DNA from: Ligilactobacillus apodemi DSM 16634 = JCM 16172
GTDB lineage: Bacteria; Bacillota; Bacilli; Lactobacillales; Lactobacillaceae
Direction of reading: 5' to 3'
DNA: 64,000 bases
Assembly: GCF_001434405.1 (NCBI RefSeq)
Contig: NZ_AZFT01000053.1
Location: forward strand, 784,294 to 848,293
The notes below the pieces were generated by a model. That model was not told where the DNA came from. It searched no databases and worked only from the letters and a program-made list of their open reading frames with translations. The translations under genes were made by a program, and so were the position numbers. Positions 26,332 through 33,953 of the stretch are shown one piece after another. The stretch's first letter is position 1; each line of letters opens with the position of its first letter.

Positions 26332-26894
26332 TATAGTTCACTTCCCTCATAACGATAAAAGGTCAATTCGGTGATCCCATAAGTGGCACGCTTAATAAAT
26401 TCAAAACCAGCCAAATCAGTTGGTAGATCAGCTATATGATCGGTTTCACAAATGATCAACGCTCCATCAGCCAAAAGATCTAGTTCCACAAGTTTTTGTA
26501 GCATTGCAACAATTTGTTGTTTTTTATAGGGCGGATCTAAAAAAACGTAGGAAAATTTTTTACCTGCTTGGGCTAATTTATTGATCACCTTAGTGGCATC
26601 CCCTTTTAGCACGGTAAATTTTTCTTCATTTTTAGTTACTGCGATATTTTCATGAATCGTTTTTATTGCTTGATATTGCCGATCGATCAAGGTTGCATGT
26701 TCGGCGCCACGCGAAACAGCTTCAATGCTTAGCCCACCAGAACCTGCAAAAAGATCTAAGGACTCGCCTCCGTCCAAATATGGACCGATAATATTAAACA
26801 TCGCTTCTTTGACCTTGTCGGTTGTTGGCCTAGTTTTCATGCCCGGGACTGCCTTTAGTCTTCGCCCCCCGTACTCACCTGCTACAATTCTCAT
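26331..26894 (-). CDS. rsmD: 16S rRNA (guanine(966)-N(2))-methyltransferase RsmD
   Basis: RsmD methylates G966 of 16S rRNA (E. coli numbering). The 187-aa protein starts with the family's MRIVAGEYGGRRLKAVPG. Its SAM-binding motif I is DLFAGSGGLSIEAVSRGA and the catalytic motif IV is FLDPPY. GAGTTGAGATAG precedes the ATG. It lies 5 nt downstream of ylbG and overlaps coaD, in a conserved ylbG-rsmD-coaD operon. Confidence 0.96.
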   Translation of the reverse strand: MRIVAGEYGGRRLKAVPGMKTRPTTDKVKEAMFNIIGPYLDGGESLDLFAGSGGLSIEAVSRGAEHATLIDRQYQAIKTIHENIAVTKNEEKFTVLKGDATKVINKLAQAGKKFSYVFLDPPYKKQQIVAMLQKLVELDLLADGALIICETDHIADLPTDLAGFEFIKRATYGITELTFYRYEGSEL

Positions 26895-26899
26895 CTATC

Positions 26900-27202
26900 T
26901 CAACTCTCTTTATTTTCAAATTTTTCTTGATCTTCTTCAGTCAGCTTATATGCTTTTTGATTTTGTTCATCAAATTCAACTTTTAGGTCTGGTCGTCTAG
27001 AAATTTCAACTTTTTTAACAAAGCGTAATTGTTTCAACTTGCTTACCGTCTTATCTACAAGTTCTTCGTCCATATACACTAAAGCATACTTCATTTTACG
27101 TGAAACATACTGAATATTTCCAAAGCGACGCAACTGCTTACTTTGACGCAAATGATATAAATAAACGATCACACCACGTCGCGCTTTTGCTTCAAATGAC
27201 AT
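26900..27202 (-). CDS. ylbG: YlbG family protein (DUF2129)
   Basis: A 100-aa protein of the YlbG family, small cytosolic proteins of unknown function next to rsmD in Firmicutes. It has the typical start EAKARRGVIVYLYHLRQSKQLRRFGNI and central RKMKYALVYMDEELV, with a ferredoxin-like beta-alpha pattern. I start at ATG 27202 (MSFEAKARRG), 7 nt after AAAGGTG; the longer frame to 27253 has no SD and overlaps the upstream gene. Confidence 0.88.
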   Translation of the reverse strand: MSFEAKARRGVIVYLYHLRQSKQLRRFGNIQYVSRKMKYALVYMDEELVDKTVSKLKQLRFVKKVEISRRPDLKVEFDEQNQKAYKLTEEDQEKFENKES

Positions 27203-27219
27203 CTTAACACCTTTCCTAA

Positions 27220-28353
27220 TTATATTTTTTTGCGATATACCGCAGTTAAACAAGCCTTATCGTAATAAATCCCAACTTCACTTGCGTCAGCATATATCAA
27301 TTTTTGCCAAAATGTGCTGATTTTTGTTTGCCCAGTTAGTAACTGTGTCGGTGCGGTAACTGGAGCACCATAACAAATCCCATAACTTTTAGGATCTACA
27401 CCAGCATCCTTTAATAGCTGTTTGATTTTGGTCTTAGACGTCAATAAAAGTGATGTGGCATCTACTAGACGTTCACTTTTTAACAAGCGATATTGCTTCA
27501 TTTGTTTTTTAGAAAAATATTTTTGGGGCTTTTCATCAATTGTCATGCTAATTTTTTTAGCAACTTCATTTAGCTCGGTTGAGCTCATATATGGTTCTTT
27601 TTTAACCAAATTTCGCTTGACATTTATCAAAGCCAAAGTACTGCTTTGTAAGGGCAGTTGAATGGCATTCCAGTCTACGGTGCTACTATACTGCACAGGT
27701 AGAGGAGTTTGTGAACTCACCCGATATATTTGACTGCGCAATAATTCATTTTTAGCCATATATGCAATTGCCGTTATCTTTTTAGTATTACTATCAAAAT
27801 AACTGATGGCATAGCTACCATTTTTAAACGCCACTAAGGGACGAGTCACTAGATCATTGGCAGACAATTTCAATTGCGCTACCTGTTCATTTAAACTTAA
27901 TTTAAAATTACTGCTCAACGTCACCTTTTGACGCAATTTTTTAAGCGACATTCCTACTTGTAACACATTTTTTGCTGAGCTCTTTCCGACTGTATAGATC
28001 GTAACAATTTTTCCAGTGTTTTGATCGCTCCCGACTAACATATACTCTGAAGCTGAAGTGCCATACTGCTGCCATTCAATATTTTCAGCACTTGCAAACG
28101 TTTGAAGCGGTTCGCCAAAAGTTTCTCTAAATGAAAGAGTTGACACGCCAATATAACGTGCCAAACCCTTTGTCTTTAATTTTTTCACTTTTGACGTTGT
28201 TATTGCCGGTGACTTAACGGCGCTTTTTTGCTCATTTGAAACTGTTTGATCCACCTGTTGTTTATCTGCTTTAAAAAAAGGATTTAAATACATCAAAGGT
28301 AAGACAACTACGAAACACAGTAACAAACGTTGCCAAAAGTTTAATTTTTTCAA
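27220..28353 (-). CDS. Membrane-anchored CAP-associated domain protein, degenerate CAP domain
   Basis: A 377-aa protein with one N-terminal membrane helix (about residues 8-27) and the rest probably outside the cell. A CAP-associated N-terminal domain (IGVSTLSFRETFGEPLQTFAS, then YMLVGSDQNTGKIVTIYTVG and GMSLKKLRQKV) precedes a region laid out like a CAP/SCP domain: LALINVKRNLVKKEPYMSST, a FWQKLIYADASEVGIYYD segment and a final strand. The two His of canonical CAP sites are absent, so this looks like a degenerate or structural CAP domain. Bacillus YlbC has the same two-domain layout and the same neighbourhood. The start is TTG, one base after the pyc stop, with a poor SD, so it relies on coupling to pyc. 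Confidence 0.75.
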   Translation of the reverse strand: MKKLNFWQRLLLCFVVVLPLMYLNPFFKADKQQVDQTVSNEQKSAVKSPAITTSKVKKLKTKGLARYIGVSTLSFRETFGEPLQTFASAENIEWQQYGTSASEYMLVGSDQNTGKIVTIYTVGKSSAKNVLQVGMSLKKLRQKVTLSSNFKLSLNEQVAQLKLSANDLVTRPLVAFKNGSYAISYFDSNTKKITAIAYMAKNELLRSQIYRVSSQTPLPVQYSSTVDWNAIQLPLQSSTLALINVKRNLVKKEPYMSSTELNEVAKKISMTIDEKPQKYFSKKQMKQYRLLKSERLVDATSLLLTSKTKIKQLLKDAGVDPKSYGICYGAPVTAPTQLLTGQTKISTFWQKLIYADASEVGIYYDKACLTAVYRKKI

Positions 28354-28354
28354 C

Positions 28355-31300
28355 TTACTTTACTGGTTCTAATTCAAGCAGCAGATCTTGACTGGTCAAG
28401 ACATCACCATCTTTTACGTAAATATGTGTGACTTTTCCATCAAATGGCGCCTTGATCGTGGTTTCCATCTTCATCGCTTCGGTCACGATCAACGGTTCAC
28501 CTTTTTTAACAACTTGTCCTTTTGTCACTAGCACATTTAACACTGAACCACTTAAAGTTGCCCCAATATGATTTGGATTAGTTGGCTCTGCTTTAGGGAT
28601 CGCTTTGATTTTGGCTTCCTTACTCTTATCATGGATCGAGATTTGGATACTTTGCCCATTGACTGAGAAAAATAGGCTCCGATTACCATCTTCATCGGCT
28701 TCTGAAATCGAATCAAGTCTAAAGATTGATGTCTTACCAGGACGATATTTGAGCCGGATCGTTTCACCTGAACGCATTCCTTGATAGAAGGTCGTCGTAT
28801 CTAAAATTCCCATTGAGCCAAACTTCTTAACGTTTTCTTCATAACCTAAGAAAACATCTGGGTACAAAATGTAGCTCAAAACTTCTTCTTCAGTTGGACG
28901 ACGTTTTATTTTTTGAGCTAATTCAGTTTTGACCTTATTAAAATCAACGGGTTTAGCTAAACTCCCTGGTCTAACCGTGATTGGTTTCCGGTCTTTGAGC
29001 ACTACTTTTTGGAGATCCTTTGGAAAACCGCCGTATGGTTGACCTAAATCACCAGCAAAGAAATCAACTACTGATTCGGGGAAGTCTAACTGTTGACCGC
29101 GCGTTAAAATATTGTCCTTATCAAGTTCATTTTGAATCATGAAAATCGCAAGATCACCCACAACTTTAGAGCTAGGTGTGACTTTAATGATATCACCCAA
29201 CAAATCATTTACTTCACGATACTTCGCTTTTACCAACTCAAAGTCTTCAATCCCTAAGGCTTTAGCTTGTTGTTGCAAATTCGAATATTGTCCGCCTGGC
29301 ATCCCAGTTTGGTAAATATCCGTTTGTGGCGAAGTCATCCCATTCATAAAGGAATTATAAAACGGCTTGACCCCTTGCCAGTAATGATTGATTTTTTCAA
29401 CATTTTCCATGTTGAGTTTTGGTTGGCGTTCATTTTCTTCTAAAGCATAGTAAAGACTTCCCATGCTTGGTTGACTGGTAGTACCTGACAAGGCACTCAT
29501 GGCAGTATCAACGATATCTACGCCCGCTTTAGTTGCTGCAACATAAGTGGACACCCCATTACCAGTCGTATCATGAGTATGCAAGTGGATCGGTACATCA
29601 ACTTTTTGTTTTAACGAACCGACTAATTCGTAGGCAGCTTTTGGTTTGAGCAAGCCTGCCATATCTTTGATCCCAATGATCTGTGCACCAGCATCAACTA
29701 ATTGTTTAGCTAAGTTTTCATAGTAAGCCAATGTATACTTGGTTTCTGTTTTACTTAAAATGTCACCCGTATAGCACATTGTGCCTTCAGCTAATTTGCC
29801 AGTGTCACGCACATACTGAATACTCTTTTCCATTTGTTCGATCCAGTTTAAACTATCAAAGATTCGGAAAACATCGATCCCGTTAGCAGCACTTTTTTCG
29901 ATGAATGCTTTTAAAACATTATCAGGATAATTTTGGTACCCAACTGCATTTGAACCGCGTAATAACATTTGTAATAAAGTGTTTGGCATTTTTTCACGCA
30001 TGAATTTTAGGCGTTGCCAAGGATCTTCATTTAAGAAGCGATATGCCACATCAAAGGTCGCTCCACCCCAAACTTCAGCTGAAAAGACGTCTGGCAAAGC
30101 TTTATCAAATACTTCGATCACCGGTTGCATATCTTTGGTGCGCATCCGTGTTGCAAATAAGCTTTGGTGCGCATCACGCATTGAAGTATCAGTTAACAGA
30201 ACTTCTTTTTGATCCTTGACCCATTCGATCGTTGCTTGAGCACCTAGATCATCAAATACTTTTTTAGCATTGATATTATCGCTTGGCGCAAAGGTATCGG
30301 TCAATTTTATGTCTGGGACGAAAACTTTCTTCTCTTGTTTTACCCCAGGGAAACCATTGACCGTAACATCACCAATATATTTTAGTAAATGGTTAACAGT
30401 ATTGCCCTTTTGTTCCACTTCAAAAAGTGAAGGGGTTTGATCAATAAACGTTGTTATTGCTTCACCTGCTTTAAAGGTATCGTTATTGATAACTTTACGC
30501 ATAAAATCAATATTTGTCTTTACCCCACGAATTCTGAATTCACGTAAAACACGATCCATTTTAGCAACAGCTTCTAAGAAAGTCCTTGCTTGAACACATG
30601 TCTTTACGAGTAAAGAATCGTAAAATGGCGTGATGACCGCCCCGGTATAGACATTTCCCCCATCAAGCCGAACACCAAAACCACCAGGTGAACGGTAAGT
30701 TTCAAGCTTACCCGTATCGGGCATAAAGTTGTTTTCTGGATCTTCTGTTGTGATTCGACATTGGATCGCACAACCATGGTATGTCAAATCTTTTTGCTGT
30801 GGTAAATGGAGATCTTTAAACAAATCTTTTCCAGCAGCGATCAAAATCTGGGATTGGACGATATCGATCTCAGTAATCATTTCAGTAATAGTGTGTTCCA
30901 CTTGGACACGTGGGTTTACTTCAATAAAGTAGTATTTATCATCGGTCACTAAAAATTCGACCGTCCCAGCATTTTGATAGTTGACGCTTTTGGCCAATTT
31001 AACAGCTGCATTACAGATCTCTTGTCTTCTTTTATCATCAAGCGTGATGCTTGGTGCAAATTCAATAACTTTTTGGTGGCGTCTTTGAACTGAACAATCA
31101 CGTTCAAATAAGTGTAAAGTATTACCATACTTATCAGCTAAAATTTGAACTTCGATATGTTTAGGATTTTGCAGATATTTTTCGACATATAACTCATCAT
31201 CCCCAAAAGATTGCATCGCTTCACTCCGCGCACGGTTATATGCTTCTTCTAATTCATCATCTGAGTAAACGATCCGCATCCCACGACCACCGCCGCCAAG

Positions 31301-31780
31301 AGCTGCTTTGACCATGATCGGATAACCATGTTGATGAGCAAAATCACGCACTTCACTAATCGATTTTACTGGATCTTCAGTCCCCGGGATCGTTTCTAAG
31401 CCGGCAGCGTGGGCAACTTCTTTAGCTTCGATCTTATCACCAAACATTTGTAATTGACGAACAGTTGGGCCAATAAAGGTAATGCCTGCATCTTCACATT
31501 TTTGAGCAAAAACTTCATTTTCAGCCAAAAATCCATAACCGGGATGAATTGCATCAGCGCCGGTCATTTTAGCGATTCGGATGATATCATCCATATCTAA
31601 ATAAGCTTCGATCGGTTTTTTACCGGCCCCGACTAAATAAGCTTCATCAGCACTGAAACGGTGTACCCCGTATTCATCTTCTTTAGCATAAATTGCCACA
31701 GTAGCTAAATTTAATTCATGACAAGCACGAATAATTCGAATGGCAATTTCACCACGATTAGCAACTAAAATCTTTTTCAT
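28355..31780 (-). CDS. pyc: Pyruvate carboxylase
   Basis: Pyruvate carboxylase makes oxaloacetate from pyruvate, bicarbonate and ATP; in lactic acid bacteria it feeds aspartate synthesis. The 1141-aa protein is complete. It has a biotin carboxylase domain (about 1-450; KILVANRGEIAIRI, ATP-grasp with GGGGRGMR, EVNPRVQVEHT). The carboxyltransferase domain follows (about 530-800; LLTDTSMRDAHQSL, metal-site HLHTHDT, MSALSGTTSQPSMGS), then a linking domain and a C-terminal biotinyl domain with the EAMKMET lysine. I start at ATG 31780, preceded by GGAAAGTGGTG; a TTG directly upstream is less likely. ftsW lies just upstream, the ftsW-pyc order of Bacillus. Confidence 0.98.
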   Translation of the reverse strand: MKKILVANRGEIAIRIIRACHELNLATVAIYAKEDEYGVHRFSADEAYLVGAGKKPIEAYLDMDDIIRIAKMTGADAIHPGYGFLAENEVFAQKCEDAGITFIGPTVRQLQMFGDKIEAKEVAHAAGLETIPGTEDPVKSISEVRDFAHQHGYPIMVKAALGGGGRGMRIVYSDDELEEAYNRARSEAMQSFGDDELYVEKYLQNPKHIEVQILADKYGNTLHLFERDCSVQRRHQKVIEFAPSITLDDKRRQEICNAAVKLAKSVNYQNAGTVEFLVTDDKYYFIEVNPRVQVEHTITEMITEIDIVQSQILIAAGKDLFKDLHLPQQKDLTYHGCAIQCRITTEDPENNFMPDTGKLETYRSPGGFGVRLDGGNVYTGAVITPFYDSLLVKTCVQARTFLEAVAKMDRVLREFRIRGVKTNIDFMRKVINNDTFKAGEAITTFIDQTPSLFEVEQKGNTVNHLLKYIGDVTVNGFPGVKQEKKVFVPDIKLTDTFAPSDNINAKKVFDDLGAQATIEWVKDQKEVLLTDTSMRDAHQSLFATRMRTKDMQPVIEVFDKALPDVFSAEVWGGATFDVAYRFLNEDPWQRLKFMREKMPNTLLQMLLRGSNAVGYQNYPDNVLKAFIEKSAANGIDVFRIFDSLNWIEQMEKSIQYVRDTGKLAEGTMCYTGDILSKTETKYTLAYYENLAKQLVDAGAQIIGIKDMAGLLKPKAAYELVGSLKQKVDVPIHLHTHDTTGNGVSTYVAATKAGVDIVDTAMSALSGTTSQPSMGSLYYALEENERQPKLNMENVEKINHYWQGVKPFYNSFMNGMTSPQTDIYQTGMPGGQYSNLQQQAKALGIEDFELVKAKYREVNDLLGDIIKVTPSSKVVGDLAIFMIQNELDKDNILTRGQQLDFPESVVDFFAGDLGQPYGGFPKDLQKVVLKDRKPITVRPGSLAKPVDFNKVKTELAQKIKRRPTEEEVLSYILYPDVFLGYEENVKKFGSMGILDTTTFYQGMRSGETIRLKYRPGKTSIFRLDSISEADEDGNRSLFFSVNGQSIQISIHDKSKEAKIKAIPKAEPTNPNHIGATLSGSVLNVLVTKGQVVKKGEPLIVTEAMKMETTIKAPFDGKVTHIYVKDGDVLTSQDLLLELEPVK

Positions 31781-31815
31781 CAAAAAACACCACTTTCCAA
31801 AAACCTATTTTTTTA

Positions 31816-33027
31816 CTATTCACCAAATACTGCTACTTCTGTACCACGCTTTTGATTAGCCGAAATGTTCATCACCATCCCAAGCGCAATAGTCAAGACG
31901 ATCATACTTGATCCCCCGTAAGAAATAAACGGTAGTGTAACACCTGTAATCGGCAGAAAACCAATCGCACCACCAATGTTAAAAAATGTTTCGACTGCAA
32001 AGAAAGTACCTACACCATAACAAAAGAACATCGCATATGTACTCTTAGAGCGAATCCCGATCAAATAGATCCGTAAAATGACCCATGCCAACAAACAAAT
32101 AACAACTGTCGCGCCAATCGCACCTAATTCTTCGGCGGTGATCGAGATAATAAAATCAGTATACGGTTCAGGAAGATAACCGCGCTTTTGGATACTCTCA
32201 CCGATCCCACGACCTAATATACCACCATTACTGATCGCATATAGTGAGTTTACGAGCTGTTTACCGATTGAATTTTCATACTTAAACGGTTCAAAAACCG
32301 CTCTGAAACGCTGAATCATATAACCGATCTTAGTTCCATCTAAGAAAGTTGTGAACTGTAGGAAATATGCTCCTACACCGATCGTTGCGATTCCCGAAAC
32401 GATAATTAGCAAACTCTTCCAATATTTTAGATTGACATAAGCTAAATACATCACAATGACGATTGCAAAACTAATTGCAAAGCCCCCCATATCAGGTGCT
32501 AATAAGATCATCACTAACATTGTAAGGACCATCGCTATCAAGAGCCATTCCTTGACGAATATCTTACCCATCTTTAACTTTCTAATTAAAATATTACCGC
32601 CATTTTTATTATAGTTAGAAAAAAGATTGGCCAAAAACATCACTAAATATAACTTACAAAACTCAGACGGTTGGATACTGATGATTTTTAAATTGATCCA
32701 CCCATTTGCCCCGTTGATCGCACTGTTAAAAAACTTAGCAATAATTAAGAGGCCCATGAAGAAAAACCAACCACCGATCAATAAGCCCGTTGAGCGCCAC
32801 CATCTTGGATTAAGCTGGGCAAACAAGATAGTGATCCCTATCCCCATAACAACATAGATGAGTTGGCGAATAAAATACTGCATCGTACTGCCTGTTAAAT
32901 ATGACAGATTGATCGAGCTAGCAGAATAAACCATTACCACTCCAATAAACGCTAAAATCAAAAAGGGAATAAATAAAGCGTAATCGAAATATTTAAGCTT
33001 TTCTGCAAACTTTTTTTTCATTTCCAT
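31816..33027 (-). CDS. ftsW: FtsW, septal peptidoglycan glycosyltransferase
   Basis: FtsW is the SEDS-family polymerase that makes septal peptidoglycan together with a class B PBP. The 403-aa protein has about ten membrane helices. SEDS motifs seen include MVYSASS near the N terminus, GANGWINLKIISIQPSEFCKLYLV, the SLYAISNGGILGRGIG loop, the catalytic-loop region PEPYTDFIISITAEELGAIG, and GVTLPFISYGGSSM at the end. An in-frame stop just before ATG 33027 fixes the start. Its leader is unusual and closely related to that of divIB. It is upstream of pyc and downstream of ylaN. Confidence 0.96.
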   Translation of the reverse strand: MEMKKKFAEKLKYFDYALFIPFLILAFIGVVMVYSASSINLSYLTGSTMQYFIRQLIYVVMGIGITILFAQLNPRWWRSTGLLIGGWFFFMGLLIIAKFFNSAINGANGWINLKIISIQPSEFCKLYLVMFLANLFSNYNKNGGNILIRKLKMGKIFVKEWLLIAMVLTMLVMILLAPDMGGFAISFAIVIVMYLAYVNLKYWKSLLIIVSGIATIGVGAYFLQFTTFLDGTKIGYMIQRFRAVFEPFKYENSIGKQLVNSLYAISNGGILGRGIGESIQKRGYLPEPYTDFIISITAEELGAIGATVVICLLAWVILRIYLIGIRSKSTYAMFFCYGVGTFFAVETFFNIGGAIGFLPITGVTLPFISYGGSSMIVLTIALGMVMNISANQKRGTEVAVFGE

Positions 33028-33243
33028 TCAACTTGCTATATGACATGTGAGAAATTTATGTAGAAAAGTATAGGTCTTTTCAACGTAAACTTAGAAAGAA
33101 CTATAGCTTTTCCTTTCTTGATTTTATTTCTAGTATCAAAGCTAGTTCTTACTTAACTAGCTTTGAAAATCTAAGTCGACCCATAAAAAATGAGTTTTTT
33201 TAGAAATATCCATCCCCACATTTTTCCTTTCTAATGGATATTT
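33028..33243 (-). promoter_or_regulatory. Structured ftsW leader with upstream ORFs
   Basis: Element A: a perfect 10-bp stem (33243-33234 with 33213-33204) closes a 20-nt loop holding AGAAAGGA and the start-like ATGTG. Reading from its ATG (33221) gives 16 codons to TAG at 33171; from its GTG (33219), 20 codons to TAG at 33157. Element B: a perfect 12-bp stem (33166-33155 with 33147-33136). Element C: SD AGAAAGGA (33118-33111), then GCTATA (33107-33102) pairing with TATAGC (33040-33035) around an inner hairpin GAAAAG/CTTTTC (33081-33063), then 7 nt to the ATG. The SD is 83 nt from the start codon linearly but about 10 nt with the stem closed. Elements A-C recur upstream of divIB. Confidence 0.65.
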
Positions 33244-33268
33244 TTAGCTTTATCTATTTTGCTAGTAG

Positions 33269-33553
33269 CTATTGCAACCCAACATTACGAATATTTTTTT
33301 CTTGAATATTACCTAGAGCTTCCTCAAGTTCTTTAATCAAGTTTTGCCCTTCAACATCAGTTAAGATTTCACATTTTATTAAAAACTTCACTTCACATGA
33401 AAAGCCATAAAGTCTTGTATCCGCAACTTCTTCGAATGCTGGACAATCATTTCTGCAAAAAAGTGCGCTTTGATTACCTAACAGTTCGCAAATATCAGCT
33501 GCATCCTGCTTCAAAACTTCTAAAGCTTGTTGTTTTGAAATATTTTCCACCAT
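33269..33553 (-). CDS. ylaN: YlaN family protein (DUF1507)
   Basis: A 94-aa helical protein that aligns by eye with YlaN: ALEVLKQDAADICELL, CPAFEEVADTRLYGFSCEVKFLI and a helical end (LIKELEEALGNI). YlaN is conserved in Firmicutes, essential in some conditions in staphylococci, and has been linked to iron and Fur function. This version has five Cys (22, 33, 37, 53, 61), more than I recall in the Bacillus protein. Position between typA and ftsW matches the Bacillus order. The start is ATG 33553 (an in-frame stop lies 6 nt upstream), reached from the SD only across a hairpin. Confidence 0.85.
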   Translation of the reverse strand: MVENISKQQALEVLKQDAADICELLGNQSALFCRNDCPAFEEVADTRLYGFSCEVKFLIKCEILTDVEGQNLIKELEEALGNIQEKNIRNVGLQ

Positions 33554-33815
33554 CTGTTATCTGCTATATAATAAGCTAAATATAGCTTTTCCTTTCTTAA
33601 TAGTATGTTATTTAAAAACTACCCACATAGGTACAATCATGCTTGTTACCTACTTTTAAATAGCTGTGTTGCACTAATTCACACTAAATTTTTATACAAG
33701 TAGCTAAAACTACTTGGTGTTGTTAGTCACTACATCACAAATTCAACAACAACTTGTCACTCCTCTCATACTCCGCAATTATATCATAAAACCAGTTGGT
33801 CATGCGCTAACTAGC
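33554..33815 (-). promoter_or_regulatory. Long structured ylaN leader with short upstream ORF
   Basis: Two -10 candidates (TATAAT) lie near 33820 and 33782, giving a leader of over 200 nt. It contains a CAAGTAG/CTACTTG hairpin (about 33697-33716) and a two-step stem (ATTTAAAA/TTTTAAAT outside, TAGGTA/TACCTA inside, about 33610-33662). In the loop a 10-codon ORF starts at ATG 33640 (MIVPMWVVFK, stop at 33608). The final element is SD AGAAAGGA (33597-33590), a perfect 7-bp hairpin (GCTATAT 33586-33580 with ATATAGC 33569-33563), then 9 nt to the ATG. Linear SD spacing is 36 nt. The remaining stretch 33821-33893 shows nothing else. Confidence 0.55.
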
Positions 33816-33893
33816 GTACATTATAAAGAAATTTACAATAATTTAGCCCGATTCCACGAAAAATATTATTTTTTTATCAAAAGTTCTTCGGAT

Positions 33894-33945
33894 ATCAAAA
33901 AAAGTTCTATGAAAATGCTAAATAAAACATTTTCATAGAACTTTC
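33894..33945 (-). terminator. Intrinsic terminator of typA
   Basis: A long stem (AAAGTTCTATGAAAATG, 33901-33917, with 33929-33945) has a T-run of seven on the minus strand. Confidence 0.88.
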
Positions 33946-33953
33946 AAATTATT

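Noticed and set aside
33714-33938. 74-codon plus-strand frame opposite the ylaN leader
   Set aside because: Runs into the typA terminator stem and lies on the wrong strand for nearby promoters.
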